Positions 12,235 to 25,600 of a DNA stretch of 64,000 bases are shown here, piece by piece. The DNA comes from Motacilla alba alba (taxonomy: Eukaryota > Chordata > Aves > Passeriformes > Motacillidae). How positions within the stretch are numbered: the stretch's first letter is position 1; every line of letters begins with the position of its first letter. A program made the position numbers and the translations under genes. Where the stretch lies: positions 4,321,501 through 4,385,500 of the forward strand of contig NC_052028.1 in NCBI RefSeq assembly GCF_015832195.1. Direction: 5' to 3'. Below the pieces are notes generated by a model. The model had not been told where the DNA came from and searched no databases. It saw only the letters and a program-made list of their open reading frames with translations.

Positions 12235-13144
12235 CTGCAGCAAGGTGTCACATTTTTAGAATGCTACTTTATATGAGTATTTAGGTACAGCACTACCCAT
12301 GCAATTCAAAACTTATTCAGTGTAGACAGTACTCTAAACAAAGTTTCCAGGCAATCAGCTCATTTCAAGAGCAGGAAACAGCCCTGACTGCCTCCTCATC
12401 AGGACTTTATCACTGGCCAGGGCTGTATCCAATAGCTGCTATCACACCTCTTAACAAGGGGCTCAAGGGAAGCTCCAGCCATGTAACTGGAAAAATTGAG
12501 AAAAATTCAAAAAAGAGAGCAATGAAACACATGTCAACTTTGCTCAGAAATGTTTAAAACCTTCCCAGTCATTAAAAAAACTGCTGAGCATCAGGAGAAG
12601 AGTTACCCTGCAGCACCTGAAGCCACCCTGCAAGCTCCCCAGAGAAAAGACCCCACTGCACGAGTAACCCAGCAGGATGATAATCCATATTGTAAATGCA
12701 CTGACCCTACAGCTAGCTGTTTTATATTCCTCCACAGAGGCCACACTGACCTACTTTACTTTAGTCCTTTCTTCCTCCCAAACTGAGCTCTGCATGAGAG
12801 CACACCCTCCCCTGCTGACAGCCTGCACTAAGCCCTGCACGGAACAGCTGCCAGTCCCTGGGGAGGACCCCAGCTCTCCAGCACTGCAGGAGCCAGCATG
12901 CAGCTCCACATCCCACAGCCATCCTGCACTGCCAGCTGCCAAGCCAGCCTAGTCTAAGGTGGGGAAAAAAAAACTGTTTTAAATTCCTAAGACTGCAACT
13001 GTTAGAAAATTGTGATAAACGACCTCCTAAATGGCAACATTATCTCTTCCAAATGCTTTGGCATCTCCTTTCAGTATTTGCCATGAGGTCTGGAAATACC
13101 TGAACATTACTCATGACAAGCAAAGGTCCATTTGTACTACTCAC
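12235..13144 (-). other. WWC1: WWC1 intron 4
   Basis: This is the intron between exons 4 and 5, with donor GTGAGTAG and acceptor ctgcag. The middle (about 12790-12950) is somewhat more GC-rich, with CAGC/CTGC-rich words, but no known element was recognised. Confidence 0.8.
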
Positions 13145-13221
13145 CCTGGATTTTGTAGTAGCAATCTCTGCTTTGAGGATCTCGGGGTCATACTTGGAAC
13201 TCGACGAGGAGCCAGAAAGCA
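13145..13221 (-). CDS. WWC1: WWC1 coding exon 4: Ser-rich hinge and short helix
   Basis: This short exon encodes residues 146-170, reading [20 protein letters not shown] and then TTKSR, after completing Leu145. The run of five serines followed by [12 protein letters not shown] is a KIBRA landmark, near identical to the human protein, and forms a flexible hinge between two helical parts. It ends in phase 0 at AGG with a GTGAGT donor; the acceptor is ttccag. Confidence 0.96.
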
Positions 13222-14863
13222 CTGGAACAAACACAGAGCCAGTTCAGCAGCTCTGCCTTCCTCCCTACACTTTTACCAGCCCCACCACAGATTGAGATCT
13301 CCCATCACTCCTGCACACCCACACCTCCACACACTGGGTTTGTTACCCAGTTTCCACTGCTCAAAGACAGGGCAAGGCAATAGTGCAGTCAAGTACTCCA
13401 CAAAAAGTGCAGACTGAATGGGCCAAAGCATGTCCTACATCTCCAAAGTCTGGATTTGTTCCAGGTTAACACACTTAACTCAAACTCCCAAACACGTTCA
13501 CTCCATTCAGTGGTGTGGCTTCCTGCATTTCCAAAGGCATTTAACAGAACTGAAGGGACAGGCATTGCATGAAGGTTTACTCAATTTATTTTCAGACTTC
13601 CTCATTGAGCAAACAATCCACTGAATGTTTAGAAACAAAGAAAAGCAAAGAATGAGAAGAAACTGAAAAATGTGTTGCAAGCCTTTTCACAGCCTTGAGG
13701 ACATGACCAACCATACAATGTGTCACACCAGATTAAATCAATGTCCCATTAAGAGCAGAACTCTCTTCTCAGCAGCAGTTAAACCCTTCTGCCTCAGAAG
13801 GTACAGAAGCTCCCCAGTGTGCAATGTTGTTAGAAGTAGCTGTAGGCAAGGGAGATATTCTGATCCTTGCAGCCATCAGTTTATGCCCTATAAAACATGG
13901 GAAAGCATTTCTAGTTATTTCTGTTTGGTTGTATTTTTCAAGCCAGATCCCATCTCGCCCATGTAACTCATGTTCTCGGGGCATTGCTCTGGGTAGAGTA
14001 CTCCTAAGAAAAGAGCAAACCCAGTTCTTTAGAGATGAGGGACAGCATCCTTGTCAAACAAGAACCCTTCAGTTGACAGAAATCTACTTAAAAATTTTAA
14101 CACCAGGCACAGGATTAGCCAGTGGAATTCTCCACCATCACACACAACTCACAAGAGTGAAACACGGGGAGGTTCTTGGCTGGCAAGAACACAGAGAATC
14201 TGTAATACTGAGGATTATAACAAAAATTCTGGAATACGTGCAGGAAATAAATCCTGTTCTGGACATTTTCCAGCTCCTAACTAGTACCAGTAAGGAGGAA
14301 ATACAGCATTCTATGAAGATTTCTGCACCAAATCTTGAAGTGACATTGGTATTGATGCGTTGTGACACAGAATATGGAGCACAAACTGCTGTTCTGCACA
14401 CACAGAGAGGAAATCCAGCAGCAGTGACTTGGAACATGGCATGAAATACAGACCCTCAGCTTCCCTAGACCATCACTTGACTACCTGGGATATAAAACTA
14501 CAAAAGGGCTTGGGAATACCACCCAAGATGGACCTTCTCACAGTGTTTCTGTACTTTAAACAGGGGAATCAAGGAAAATACCATGGAAGTTAACTTTTTC
14601 ACACTGAGCCAACCACCACATTTTTTTAGCATTTATTGAAGCCCATGCAGAAAATCTGCACATTGACTGCAGTGACTGAGCCACACACAGGAGTGTTTCA
14701 CAACCATCAGCCTTTACCAAACAGGTGCTGGGCAGATACCATTTCTGAAACAAACTGACCATGGCACACCAGCCCAGGGCTCTATCCAAGGACCATGCCT
14801 CTTACTGTCCTACAGGGTGCACAGCTGAGGCAAGAGCTGGTTCAGAGCTCACTAAGTACTCAC
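13222..14863 (-). other. WWC1: WWC1 intron 3
   Basis: This is the intron between exons 3 and 4. A plus-strand open frame at 13824-14444 (206 codons) lies wholly inside it and shows no recognisable family, repeats or codon pattern that would mark a gene. It is treated as chance. Confidence 0.8.
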
Positions 14864-15067
14864 AGCTGGTCTGAGAGCCCAGTTTGTGCTCCCAAACATC
14901 GTGCAGCTGCCGATACTCCTGCTGGGCCAGTTCAAGCCTCTGCTGTTTCACTTGGTAGATCTCCTTCTGGGCAGCAATGGCCTCCTGGGCCAGGACAAGG
15001 TAATCCTTCAGCATGTGCTCCTGCTCCCTCCTCCATTGCACCCGAGGGTCCTCTATCTGAGTTGTTT
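14864..15067 (-). CDS. WWC1: WWC1 coding exon 3: end of WW2 and first coiled coil
   Basis: This exon encodes residues 78-144 with split codons for Lys77 and Leu145. It completes WW2 as KTTQIEDP, with Ile81 in the place of the second Trp as in human KIBRA. It then runs into a long charged helix beginning [20 protein letters not shown] and continuing through a Gln/Glu-rich heptad region ([19 protein letters not shown]) to EHKLGSQTS. In the family this helix belongs to the coiled coil used for dimerisation. The acceptor is the less common tccaag; the donor is GTGAGTACT. Phase joins cleanly on both sides. Confidence 0.97.
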
Positions 15068-18000
15068 CTTGGAGAGAAAACAGAAGAAAGCAAGATCAAC
15101 AGAATGCAGGTTTATTCTGCTACTTGGAAAAGCTCCACTGCTTATGACATTTTAAAATAGTCTCTTGCCCCATCCCTGTGATGAAAAAGTTGAATAAAGA
15201 CATTTTCCTTTTTTTCTAAGGAGGTGACTGTTGATCCACAATGAATTCCAATGCGTTCTGCCATGCTGGATAGAATAATTCACAACAAATCTGTCATGTA
15301 ACTCTCCAACTCCTCTGCTGCTGAAGCTGCCCTGGTTTTGGCTCTTAAAAAACATCCACCCAAGAATATGCATGCACAGTTCTAAAATACTGGCATTGAC
15401 TGTTATACTTATCTTTATTGTAACTGCTTTATAACATTACTAATAAAATACCTCTACTATTTCACTGATAAAACTTTCAGAATGTATCACTGCCTCATAA
15501 CTGCATTATATTGCACCTGACAACATGAAAGCAATTACAACTCTGCCCATCCTCTTTGGCTGCCAAGTGGCTTTTATTGCAGGGGGGAAAGAAAACCTGC
15601 TCACTCAGATTCCAGAGGCAAGTAAAAATAAAGTCTGACTGAATCACAGATTTGTGAAAGCATCTTAAATGACATTATATGAACAGAATCTCAGAGAGGA
15701 GTAAACATTTCCTTTAGGGAAAGCAAGCACAGCAGTAAATGGCTGAAGGATATGGGAGGTGGAGTTTAGGGTAACATAGGGAATGCAGCAGTTACAGCAC
15801 TTCCACCTCCGTCACCCCAACACAACCAATATATTCCTTTCCAGGTTTCTAATCATGAAAAAGGGGTAAGGTCACAGACATGCAGCTACTCCTAATACTA
15901 ACGAGGTAAATTTATGGTCAGTGCTTGTCTCTGTTTTGTGCAGAAGTGCCCAAAACATTTTTCATTTCTATTTCAAGGCTATTACATGTTCTTGCTTGGA
16001 GCAGGTTCCAATATTTAGTTGACCAAGTGCTCTGAACTGTCTAAACTAACATGCTTGAATAAGGATGCCTAGTTACCACATAATGAATAATTAATAGAAA
16101 GGACTTGCTTGAAACTATCAGTGGGAATCTAATCTGCATATCTTAAGAGCCTCTTTAAATATTTAGCAAAAGCTGCCAGAGTGGAAGGTATGAGCAGCTC
16201 TTAAGTGAGTCGGGCGTAAGACCAACACAGCAGTACACAGGATGTGGGGAAGAGAAGTTAGACAATATTCTTAGCAGCAGAACTAGAAATAAAGGGTTTA
16301 CCCAAGGGATGGACACTCAATCCTTTTCACAAGCTGTCCATGATCATGCTGAGGAGAAAATTAATTGGCTACTCCAGCAGTAAGTTGTTTCTAACAATAT
16401 CTCAAGACCCAAAAGAGCACATGGCACTTCAAATTACATGGCAAAACTTGGAGAAGCCACAAAATGCATTAAAAAAACCCTAGTATAGTTTGTAGAAGTA
16501 TTTCAACAGAGTCTTTTACAGGTCCTGCAAGCAGAAGCAGTATTTCAGCTGATACAATATTAAAGCTAGGCCTGGACCTAAAAAGCTGCCCCAAAATATT
16601 ATGAGGGAAAAGCAGCTGCTTGTACCAGCTGTAGGGGCCCTCATGGATAGCACTGTGGTCTTAGAGGGAACAACAGAAAGATCAGGAGGGCACAGAACCT
16701 GTAAGACTCTGACATCCCCATGCTCCTGCCTCAATTTTTGTCCCCAAATCCCATTTTCCAGATAACCATTACACACACCCAGATGAAGCAACTGCCTTTT
16801 CTCCACAGCTGAACCAGAAAGGAAAAGTCTGCTGTTACCCAGGGAGCTGCCCCCACATTCCCAGACATGCAGCTTCCTTGGACACGACTACACAGTCACC
16901 AGCAACTGAGACTTAGGGCTCTCTAATTTCCAGCATAAAAAGTATGTTGGCAACGTGCCCGTGGCTCTTCAAGTCTGATGCAGGACACTGGATCGTAAGT
17001 CTACCTCAACATAAGTCTTCAAGCCTGGTTATTTCCAGTTTTTCCTTAGACTAGCAGCCCATTCTTCCTATAATCCCAAGAAGGGTGGTAGAAGCTGCTG
17101 CAGGAAAATTCCTCTATTATAAGCAATGAGGAGGAAGACTGCAAAAGCCCCCAGTCCTGAACACCTCTGTGAGGGGGTGAAGCACTGCCAGTGCTCCAAG
17201 CCCATCCACAATCTGGCCCAGGGAATGCTCAGCAGACAGCTCAAAGAGAGGATGGACAACACAATGAGGTACTGAAATGCTTTGTGTCCAGATTTATTCT
17301 AAATATTCACCTCAACCTTTTCAGTAATCAAAGCACTAACTGTAACCCCTTGATTGCAGCTCTGAGCTTTGGTTTTCAAACATGTAAAACCAATCAACAG
17401 AAGTGTTGGCCAAGGGCTCTCACTGAGCCCAGCTACTGAGAAATGCATAATACATTCAGAAGTGAGATGAAAGAACTATACAAATGCAGGCTATTACATC
17501 ATTTGTTGTCTTGTGAATTCCTAATTTAATGTTGAGTTTGTCATAAATAAATTGGCTTGCTTCATGTTGGAGGAATGCAGGTTTACAATGCTAACATCAG
17601 CATCATTTCTTTGTGTAAATCACACTCCAAAGTTCTCCCAGAGAGGCACACTCAAGGCTATGCATTAATACTTTATTAGGAATATTCTGGGTACTCAATT
17701 CAATTTAATTGTATTTATTTTCCCTCAGAGAGGTGGTTACAATTGTTCTCCATCTTGCTTCTTTTAATGGCTCCTACCTTTAGATTTCATTTAAGACTAT
17801 TCTTGGGCTCATTTCTGATAATTAGTCTCAAATACTTGTGCAGTATGAGCAAGACCCAACACAGCTCCATTCCCTTCCCACCCTCAGCAGTTCCTTCCTG
17901 CCAGGGAATCTGCCAGACACCTTGGAGAGGAAGAAGGTTTTGGACACTCTCCAGAGGATACTTCAACATGAACCACAAAGCTGAGCTGCTTGATTAGGTT

Positions 18001-19941
18001 AAGGTAAATGGATGTGTTCTGCTCTGTTGTGATCTGGATTAGAGCTGGCACAATAAATATGTCATGAGCTTGTTCCTCTTCCTCTTAACTTTTTAGCTGG
18101 AATTCTCATTTAAATATTGAGGCCTCTGACATCCCACAGAAGTGTAAGTTTTTAAAAGGCACTGTTAGTAAGCAGGTAGGTGTAAGCACAGCTGGAAGGC
18201 TTCTCTGCATGCCCCCAAATCTTGTGGTGCCTGTGAGTGGCACAGACCAGGGGTAACTGCCCCAGACCTGCAATCAGATCTCTGCATGCTCGCCCTGCAC
18301 CAAGTCAAATGTATAAATTAAACCATATTTGGTTTGTCCCAACTGCATTCAACCATTCAGGCTGGAAAAGGCCTTTAGGATCACTGAGTCCAACCTCAAA
18401 CTTAACAACGCTGGAGTTTCTGCTAACTGAAACACCCCAGAGGTCCAACAGGCTTCCATGTCCCACAGCTCCAGGTCAAGGATATTTTCCTATTCCTAGA
18501 CTGAAATGGACACCTGACCTGGTCTTACAGACCTGCAGGAGATCCAAATTTGTGCCTTGCAACTTAGCACCTTCAAAAGCAAAGTTTGTCCACTCCTCCC
18601 CCTGCAGATCTCCTTTGTGTGATCCTGTAGACTTGCCTACCCTTTCCAACTCTCCAATAAAAAGAAAAATTAGCATCCCCTACCTCACAGAAAAATAGTT
18701 AAGATGAAGCCATTTAAAGATATATCATCCTAAGATCACAGGATTTACATAAGTTCTAAATAAAAATATTTGTGTCACCTTTACATCTGGAAACTTCTGA
18801 TCTTTGTATTGTGAGGGTCAGTTGGAGCTTTTGGGAATGGGCTTTTTTCATTCTGCATTTTTAACACCCAAGAGAAGTTGCTAAAGCTTGGAGGGTGCAG
18901 TCTCAGGCCAGGTGAAGTTGTGGCAGTTTTGAAAAAGGGAAGGGGATGAAGATGAAGATACCCAAGGAGGGAAAAAATCCAGCAACAAAAAAAAATGCAC
19001 CAGACTTCCATATTTTTATTTTAAAAAAATCATGTAATTTTCAAAAATAAAAAAAAAAAGAAAAAAGTTTAAGTTCTCAGTTGAAGTCCTAGAAGTAGAT
19101 TTTTAAAAACCCACAACTTAAAAGCACTTCAAGGCACTTTTGTCTTTTAAAAGTTTCTCTCAGCACGAGTTGCAAGCTCCCCTAAAAGGACATGGTTCTG
19201 CTGTGAATTTCTGGGCTGCAGCTGGAGCTGCTCTGTAAAGAGAATCAAAGTCACTGATTTGTTCTGCTTATTACTTTTCCAGGGGATTTGTTCTAGCCTA
19301 ACCCATTACAGTTATTCTAGTAATGTCTGTGATGATATAACAATGCTGTATTTTCCTATAATTCAAATGAGCTTACAAAATTAACTTTTGGTCTATCAAG
19401 CAGTCTAGGAAAGGGTGTAAGCAGTGGCTTAGTTTGAGGGCACAGGATAAAGACACCCCAAGCCTGAACCCTGAACAGGACATCCCAAGCTTACTTGAGG
19501 GTTTTGTCTCCAGCAAAGGCAGTGTGAGCTCCTGCAGCCAAGGGAGCTCCTGCTCATTCAGCTCACCCCTGCCAGGGAACCAACACAAGACCTTTGCACT
19601 GTTTCTGATGGTCTTGCCACAGGGACAAACTCCAGGCTAAGAACAAACTCCAGATCACTGCTACCCAGCTGGACTCCTCAGCAGAACCAAATCTGACAGA
19701 GGTGTGTCCATAGTATTGGCTTGAACGTGGCTGCCAATTTGAAGATTGCAACCCAGAAGGTGTCAAATTCCTGTTCAGAGAGGGAAGTATTTGTATGATG
19801 GAAGAGGAAAGGATTTGATTTCACGAGCTGCAGATCTCATTGACTCTAAAACATGCTGTTAGCAACTCTGTAGTTTTGTGTTCAGTAAACTTTAATAGAG
19901 GCACAAATCACTCTGCAAAAACACAGTAGCATGTCACTTAC
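15068..19941 (-). other. WWC1: WWC1 intron 2
   Basis: This 4.9-kb intron between exons 2 and 3 holds a short CR1 3'-end fragment near 18345-18470 and an A/T-rich patch with A runs around 19005-19075. The rest is unique AT-rich sequence without features I can support. Confidence 0.8.
18345..18470 (-). mobile_element. CR1 3'-end fragment, minus strand
   Basis: The sequence CAGGCTGGAAAAGGCCTTTA followed by GGATCACTGAGTCCAACCT is the reverse complement of a typical avian CR1 3' UTR. Similarity fades after about 18470. It is a short, old, 5'-truncated copy in WWC1 intron 2. Confidence 0.75.
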
Positions 19942-20051
19942 TGGTGTTGTGGTCTATGTAATAGACTCCAACCTGAGGGTCATAAGCTTCTTCCCATCCT
20001 AAGGGCAACTCATCACTGATGCAGTCAGCAAAGGTCAGTGGTTTAGTATAC
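19942..20051 (-). CDS. WWC1: WWC1 coding exon 2: linker and most of the second WW domain
   Basis: This exon encodes residues 41-76 with split codons at both ends (Arg40 and Lys77). It contains the linker [18 protein letters not shown] and the first half of WW domain 2, with Trp59, the YYIDH core and HNT. It closely matches human KIBRA, where the core reads DYFIDHNT; this copy reads [10 protein letters not shown]2 of KIBRA is known to be non-canonical, and exon 3 shows Ile where the second Trp would be. The acceptor is tttcag and the donor is GTAAGTGA, a near-consensus splice site. It is separated from exon 1 by almost 30 kb. Confidence 0.97.
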
Positions 20052-22139
20052 CTGAAATGCAAGATAATATTTAGCACAAATAAAAGAACACTCCCATATG
20101 CCTGTTCCAAACAACTGACCAGAAAACAAATGCCACAAGGGCTTCAGTATCAAACCAAACAGAATTGAAAAATATTTTAAAGACTTTGTTCTTATTAAAT
20201 AATACACCACCAACTCTTCCCTTTCTCCATCTGAAGTTAGAGCAAGATGAATTCATTCTGACAGAGCTCCGGAGCCTTGCCTGGCTCAGCCAGTACTCGC
20301 TTGACAAAGGAACATTAAGAACTTTGCCAGAAACAATTCCTGCCTCTCCAGTGAAAGAACAAGACTGTTTGCAGGCAAGTCCTGTACCAAAAATATGTAG
20401 ACAAGAAGGAGCAAGATGAGAAATGCAATTTGCATAGCATGAATAAGTAAGACTGAACAATCAATAGCAAGTGCTGAGGACTGTGGGACCACTTGTCATG
20501 CAACTTCTCTCATTTGCATTGCAATATGCTCTGTTTCATTAATGACAAACAAGATTAGTTTCTCAGTATCAGAAAACGTGTAACCCACTCCGTCCGAACA
20601 AGGAAGTATTTCCACAGCACTGCTCTGATGCGTTTTTCTATTACAGAGCACAGCCAGAAACACTCTGAAGGCCTGTATGGGTAAACACAAAGCTGAGAGT
20701 ACCCACTCCTTGAGTGACCACACAGATTTTAATCACCAAAACCTCGTCCCTTTCCTCCCTTTCACTCAGAGTTAATGAGGTTCAGCTTGCACCAACAAAA
20801 CTGCAAACCAAACAGCACTGCAGGGAGGCACAAGCCAGGAGGAATTAATCCTGCAGGTGCCTCACAACCCCAGCTGCCAAAAGCACAATGTGCCAGAGGC
20901 CCAGAGATCCATCACACAAGCCTAGTGCTCGGCATGGTGTATGGATGTATGGATGGAAGGGGGTTGAGTGTGCCTTCCCAGAGAAGCCCTCGTGGCAGAG
21001 AGCACAGGACACACAGTACAACACCACAGTCCCTCCAGGCGGGCACACACAGAGAGCAAAGGGGTGAGCAAGCACCTACAGAGCTGCACCCAACTCTGCC
21101 ACATGCAAGCAGCCCATCACAGGGAGCCAGAGGGGGACACAGAGCAGCTCTGCAACCCACTGCAAGAGACTGGACAGCTCTCCAGCAAAGTCTTCCCCAT
21201 CCAAGGGTAATTAAGGAGGGCTGACAGACAAAGTTTTACTAAGTTCTGAGGAGACGTCATCTGGAGGCACTGAGAACCACCTGGTACTCCCATATTAACA
21301 TCTTACAGTCACCCATTGTGAAGAGGAATTCTAGGGAAAAAAGCCTTCACCCAGAAGATATTGCCTTCAACTAATATATAAGCCTTCAACATAAAATCAA
21401 CATTTAACAACTAATGTAACTCCCTTTAAATATGACCTATAAGTCTGGTATGCAGTAAGAATGGGGTGGGAACATTTTTGTAAAAGCCATGTAAGCCACT
21501 AACACCTCTAATTTACCTGCTGTTGCATTTCCCTTTCAAAGTATTACCTTTGCCACATAAAGCAGAGTTTCAGTCACTATTCTCTCAGAAAATTTCAATT
21601 TAATTTAAAGCTCTGCTGTGCAAAAGAACTCAGACATGGAACTGTGAAACTTTCTCAATAAAGTTACACTGCAGGGTTTATTTTTACAGTTCTTAATCTA
21701 GACTGTGTACCAAATGTGTGTTTGTATAGAAAACAGAGATTACCTGAAAATAAAATAGAATCTCAATGCTTGTGATTGCTATGCCTTATCCCACGCTCTT
21801 CCCTGTGGATCAAGCTGTCTCCTCTGCCTGAGTATCCAATATGTGCTGCTCTGAGTTGATCAAATCAAAGATGCACAAGGGTAAAAATGCAGAGCAAGGT
21901 CAGATACAAGCCATTCTCTGGAGATAACAGAGATGAAAGTGCTGTAGCAAACGTGTTGGCAATGTTAAGTTAAACACCAGGGTTAACACTTTTCCCCTCT
22001 CTGAAAATGGCATCTGCTTTTATTTAACCATTGTGGTTCATGTGGAAGCAGCACAGGTAGGGGAGAGGGAGGGCACAGGGCTGAACGCTGAACTAGATGG
22101 AGCTGCTCCCATCCCTGAGAGGGGCACAGTCATGCTGGG

Positions 22140-22690
22140 GTGACAGAACCATGAAATATCCTGAGCTGGAAGGGACCCACAGGGATCACTGAGTCCTGGC
22201 CCTGCACAGACAACCCAACAATCCCACCCTGTGCATCCCTGAGAGCATTGTCCAAACACTCCTGGAGCTCTGGCAGCCTTGGAGCCATAACCATTCCCTG
22301 GGGAGCCTGGGCAGTGTCTCACCACCCTCTGGCTGAAAAAACTTCCACCTCTATCCGACCTAAACCTCCAGGCTCAGCCTCAGCTGTTTCCTCGAGTCCT
22401 GTCATGCTCATGGTGCAGATGGGTGCCTGCCCCTCTGCTTCCCCTCACAAGGAAGTTGCAGACCACAAGGAGGTCTCCCCTCAGTCTCCTCTTCTCCATG
22501 CTGAGCAAACCAAATGCCCTTAGCCACTCCTCATGCAGCTCCCCCTCCAGACCATTTACCATCCTCATGGCCATCCTCTGGACACTCTCTGATGGTTTCA
22601 TGTCTTTGTTTATACTGTGGTGCCCACAACCACCCCCAGGAATCGAGGTGGGGCTGCATGGCACAGGAAGTCCCAGGGGTCTTCTCCAGT
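22140..22690 (-). mobile_element. CR1-type LINE, 3' part, minus strand
   Basis: Read on the minus strand this is the C-terminal end of a CR1 reverse-transcriptase ORF plus 3' UTR. The frame at 22380-22697 includes the family-typical run GLLSMEKRRLRGDLLVVCNF. It is followed by the usual 3' tail that in plus orientation begins near 22140 with a GAGCTGGAAGGGACCCACAG word shared by bird CR1s. It is 5'-truncated, as almost all CR1 copies are, and so not autonomous. It has the same orientation as WWC1 transcription and lies in intron 1. The rather intact reading frame suggests a comparatively young copy. Confidence 0.88.
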
Positions 22691-25600
22691 GCATCATTTG
22701 GTTAGTAACACTCTAAATACTGCTGTGAATTGGTAGCATGACCGCTGCTCTGCCACTTCTGTAGAGAGCTTTGTCAGAAGAGGTGCAATTCCTGGGTTTG
22801 CAGTCCCCGGCATTGCACACCAGCTCCATCCAGCCCTGCAGAGTGATTAAACCAGGAGACAAGCCTCTCCCATGTCCCAGCTACACTGCTCAACAGTTTT
22901 GGTGAAGGATCCAAGCAAGAATCCCTCAACATGGAGCAGCAATTAAACCCATACTTAAAGTACATTAGGTGAGGGTGTGCTGCAGACATAAAACATGTCT
23001 CAGTAAATTAATTTGTGTTACACACTGAGTTCAGTTTCTCACACAGTTCTGCTCAAGAATCCCATCTAATATTAATATTAAACCCTGTCTTGGTAAAAAA
23101 CAAAAACCAGTGTGGAGCTGCACTATCAGCCCTAGGTCTCTGGAATATGTTCATCAGGGAATGGCACTGTAGTGCCAACTTTGGTGCTCTAAAGTGTAAC
23201 ACCAAACTTATAAAGCTTCTGTTCAGCTTTTGTCCAGTCTTATTTTGCTAGAAGCAGCTGAATTCCTTATAAAAGTGCTCAGAAACTGTCAGACTCAATA
23301 GGAAGCCAGGACCAAGCAACTGAAGGATGCTTATTCCTCTTTTCCATATGAAATGCAATGCATGAACTACATCCAGCCAGTTCTTTCAGTTAGAGTTTTG
23401 GAAAAAGGAAGAAAAAAGCAAGGCAGGATCAGTCTGCTATAGCAATGACACAAGCCAACTGGAGACTTGCCAGTTACTAGGGCTCAGAAACAGACAATTA
23501 TTTCACTTTTGAGACTGATAATTTCAGCATCTCTCACAAGGAGCACCCATCACCAAGACCAATGCCCTCCTTCCTGGCTGCCCAAAGCTTCCAACTATCC
23601 CATTTGTACAGAGGAGAAATCTGTCATTCAACTAGCAAACAGAATCATTATTAGTTTTATAACTAAGAGTGTAATTCCACTTGTTATAGACAAAATAGCT
23701 ATTTCCCCAAGTAACTGCAGCTTCATAACCATATTACTTACTTTTCTAAGCTCTTTTCCCTAGCTGTTGTGGGAAAAACTGTCACAAATCAAAGTAGCAA
23801 TGGTACAATTAGATGAAAGACATATAATATGTTGCATAGCAAGATTCTGAATACAGCATAAAAAGAAAAAAGATATTATTTCCTTGTTTTAAGATATGAT
23901 TTTAGGGGTTGTTATGAAGACTAAAATAAACCAATTTTCCAGAAGGGATCCAAAAATGCAGTGTTTCCCCAAGCATACTCACAATGACGGATTAAAGAGC
24001 AAAAGGAGAAGCTTCTTTCTCCCAGCGGGACATGATTTAGTTAGTGCATTACTGCTGCATAAAACAGGACTGTTCCTCTGCATGTGGGAAGTTAAAGCTA
24101 GGACACATCTGCAGGACTATTCCTTTGAAACCTCTCCTTTTCAATTCACAAAGCTTCCTAGCTGCCTTGAAAAAAAAGCTCAGGCAAACCACATTACCAC
24201 ACAATAGGTTCTCCCTGTAGCTGGACTCAAAGCAGCAGTGCACAAAAATGCTCCCCTTTCACCACCTGCCTGTAACTAAGGAAGGACACCTGCAAAATGG
24301 TTTGTGCATTCCTCGCCCTCCTTCCTCAGGGAAACCTTCAGGTGCATTCACCCAGATCTCACACGAAAGCAATGCACCCAGAGTTCCGAAAATCCTGGCT
24401 CTATGACTTCTGATCTCCAGGCACAAAGAGGGAACCAAGGGGCAAAATTAAGGTCTGTACATACAGCACTTTTTACAAAACCCAGAAAGAGAGACACTTA
24501 GGGACAAGAGTTTGTTTGCATTTCCCAGCCACGCTCCCTTTGCTGACACCCATCAGACATCAGTTAGGTCTGAACTACTCCTCAAGCGTTTCATTTGCTT
24601 CTAAGCTGGAGGCTGAGCTTGGTGTAGGAGCTCTACAAGAGAAACTAGCCTGAGCTAGAGAAGATACTTGTAAATCATAGCCTAACGCTGGCCTTCCAGC
24701 TCATCCAAAAGTAACCCATACATTCACCTCAAAGGAACTCACCCATATCTCACATTCATCATCCCTGCGACTGCCATTCCCCCATAGGCTGGCAATGTTT
24801 AATAACTTGGCAATGTTTAAATTGGAATAATTGAATAATCAGTATTTTGAAAAAGACGTATCAACCTACAGTTCTCCATTTCCATGATATTTTCTTATCT
24901 TCCAGTATGCAATTTTTATATTTCATTTCATTCAAGAAATTCAAATCTACTTGAACAAGTGCCATTCCTCATTAGGACACCTGGAAAACAGGTACCCACA
25001 GCAACCACCACACAGAGCAAGTCAAGGCTGCTGTTCAGAAACTAATCCTGGTAACAAAGCTAAAAGATCAGCATCACCCAACTTCCTAATCTGAGAAGCA
25101 TCTGACAGTCTTCAGGCAGAGGCAGGATGAGGGTAAAGCCACTGCTCCCACCAGTCATGGTGAACATCCCAAGACACTTCCATCTTTGCAAAATGTTTGC
25201 CCACAGTAGCTCAACTATTTGTACAGCAAATGATGTCCAAATCCCACTCCCACAGCACCAAATACAAAGTTAGCTTCCCACCTCTATTTTCTAAGTCACA
25301 TTACTTTAAAATGAGAAGGTTTCTATATTTCTGATTTTTGATCACCTTCAGTTTCTATCACAGATAAAACTAAAGCCAATGCTATCATGTGCAAACAGTA
25401 TTAAATGAAAGCTTGCTCATCTTAGATTCAGAAGGCCTTTCTATATTCTTGAACTCCACTGTTGTCAATCAAAAACCTCATTACATGGCAAACTGAAGGC
25501 AAATAATCCTTGTATAACCAGTTTTTGATTGACAGAAGGTTTGTTAAACATGGCTGTACAGAGATTCCTAGCAGGAGCTGGAGATAGGTGACCTGCGCCA

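Noticed and set aside
13824..14444. A 206-codon plus-strand frame inside WWC1 intron 3
   Set aside because: It has no family resemblance, no visible splice context or promoter, and lies antisense within an intron; chance is the simplest explanation.
24791..24820. Repeated word GGCAATGTTTAA in intron 1
   Set aside because: A single 12-bp duplication 18 bp apart is ordinary replication slippage and carries no further structure.
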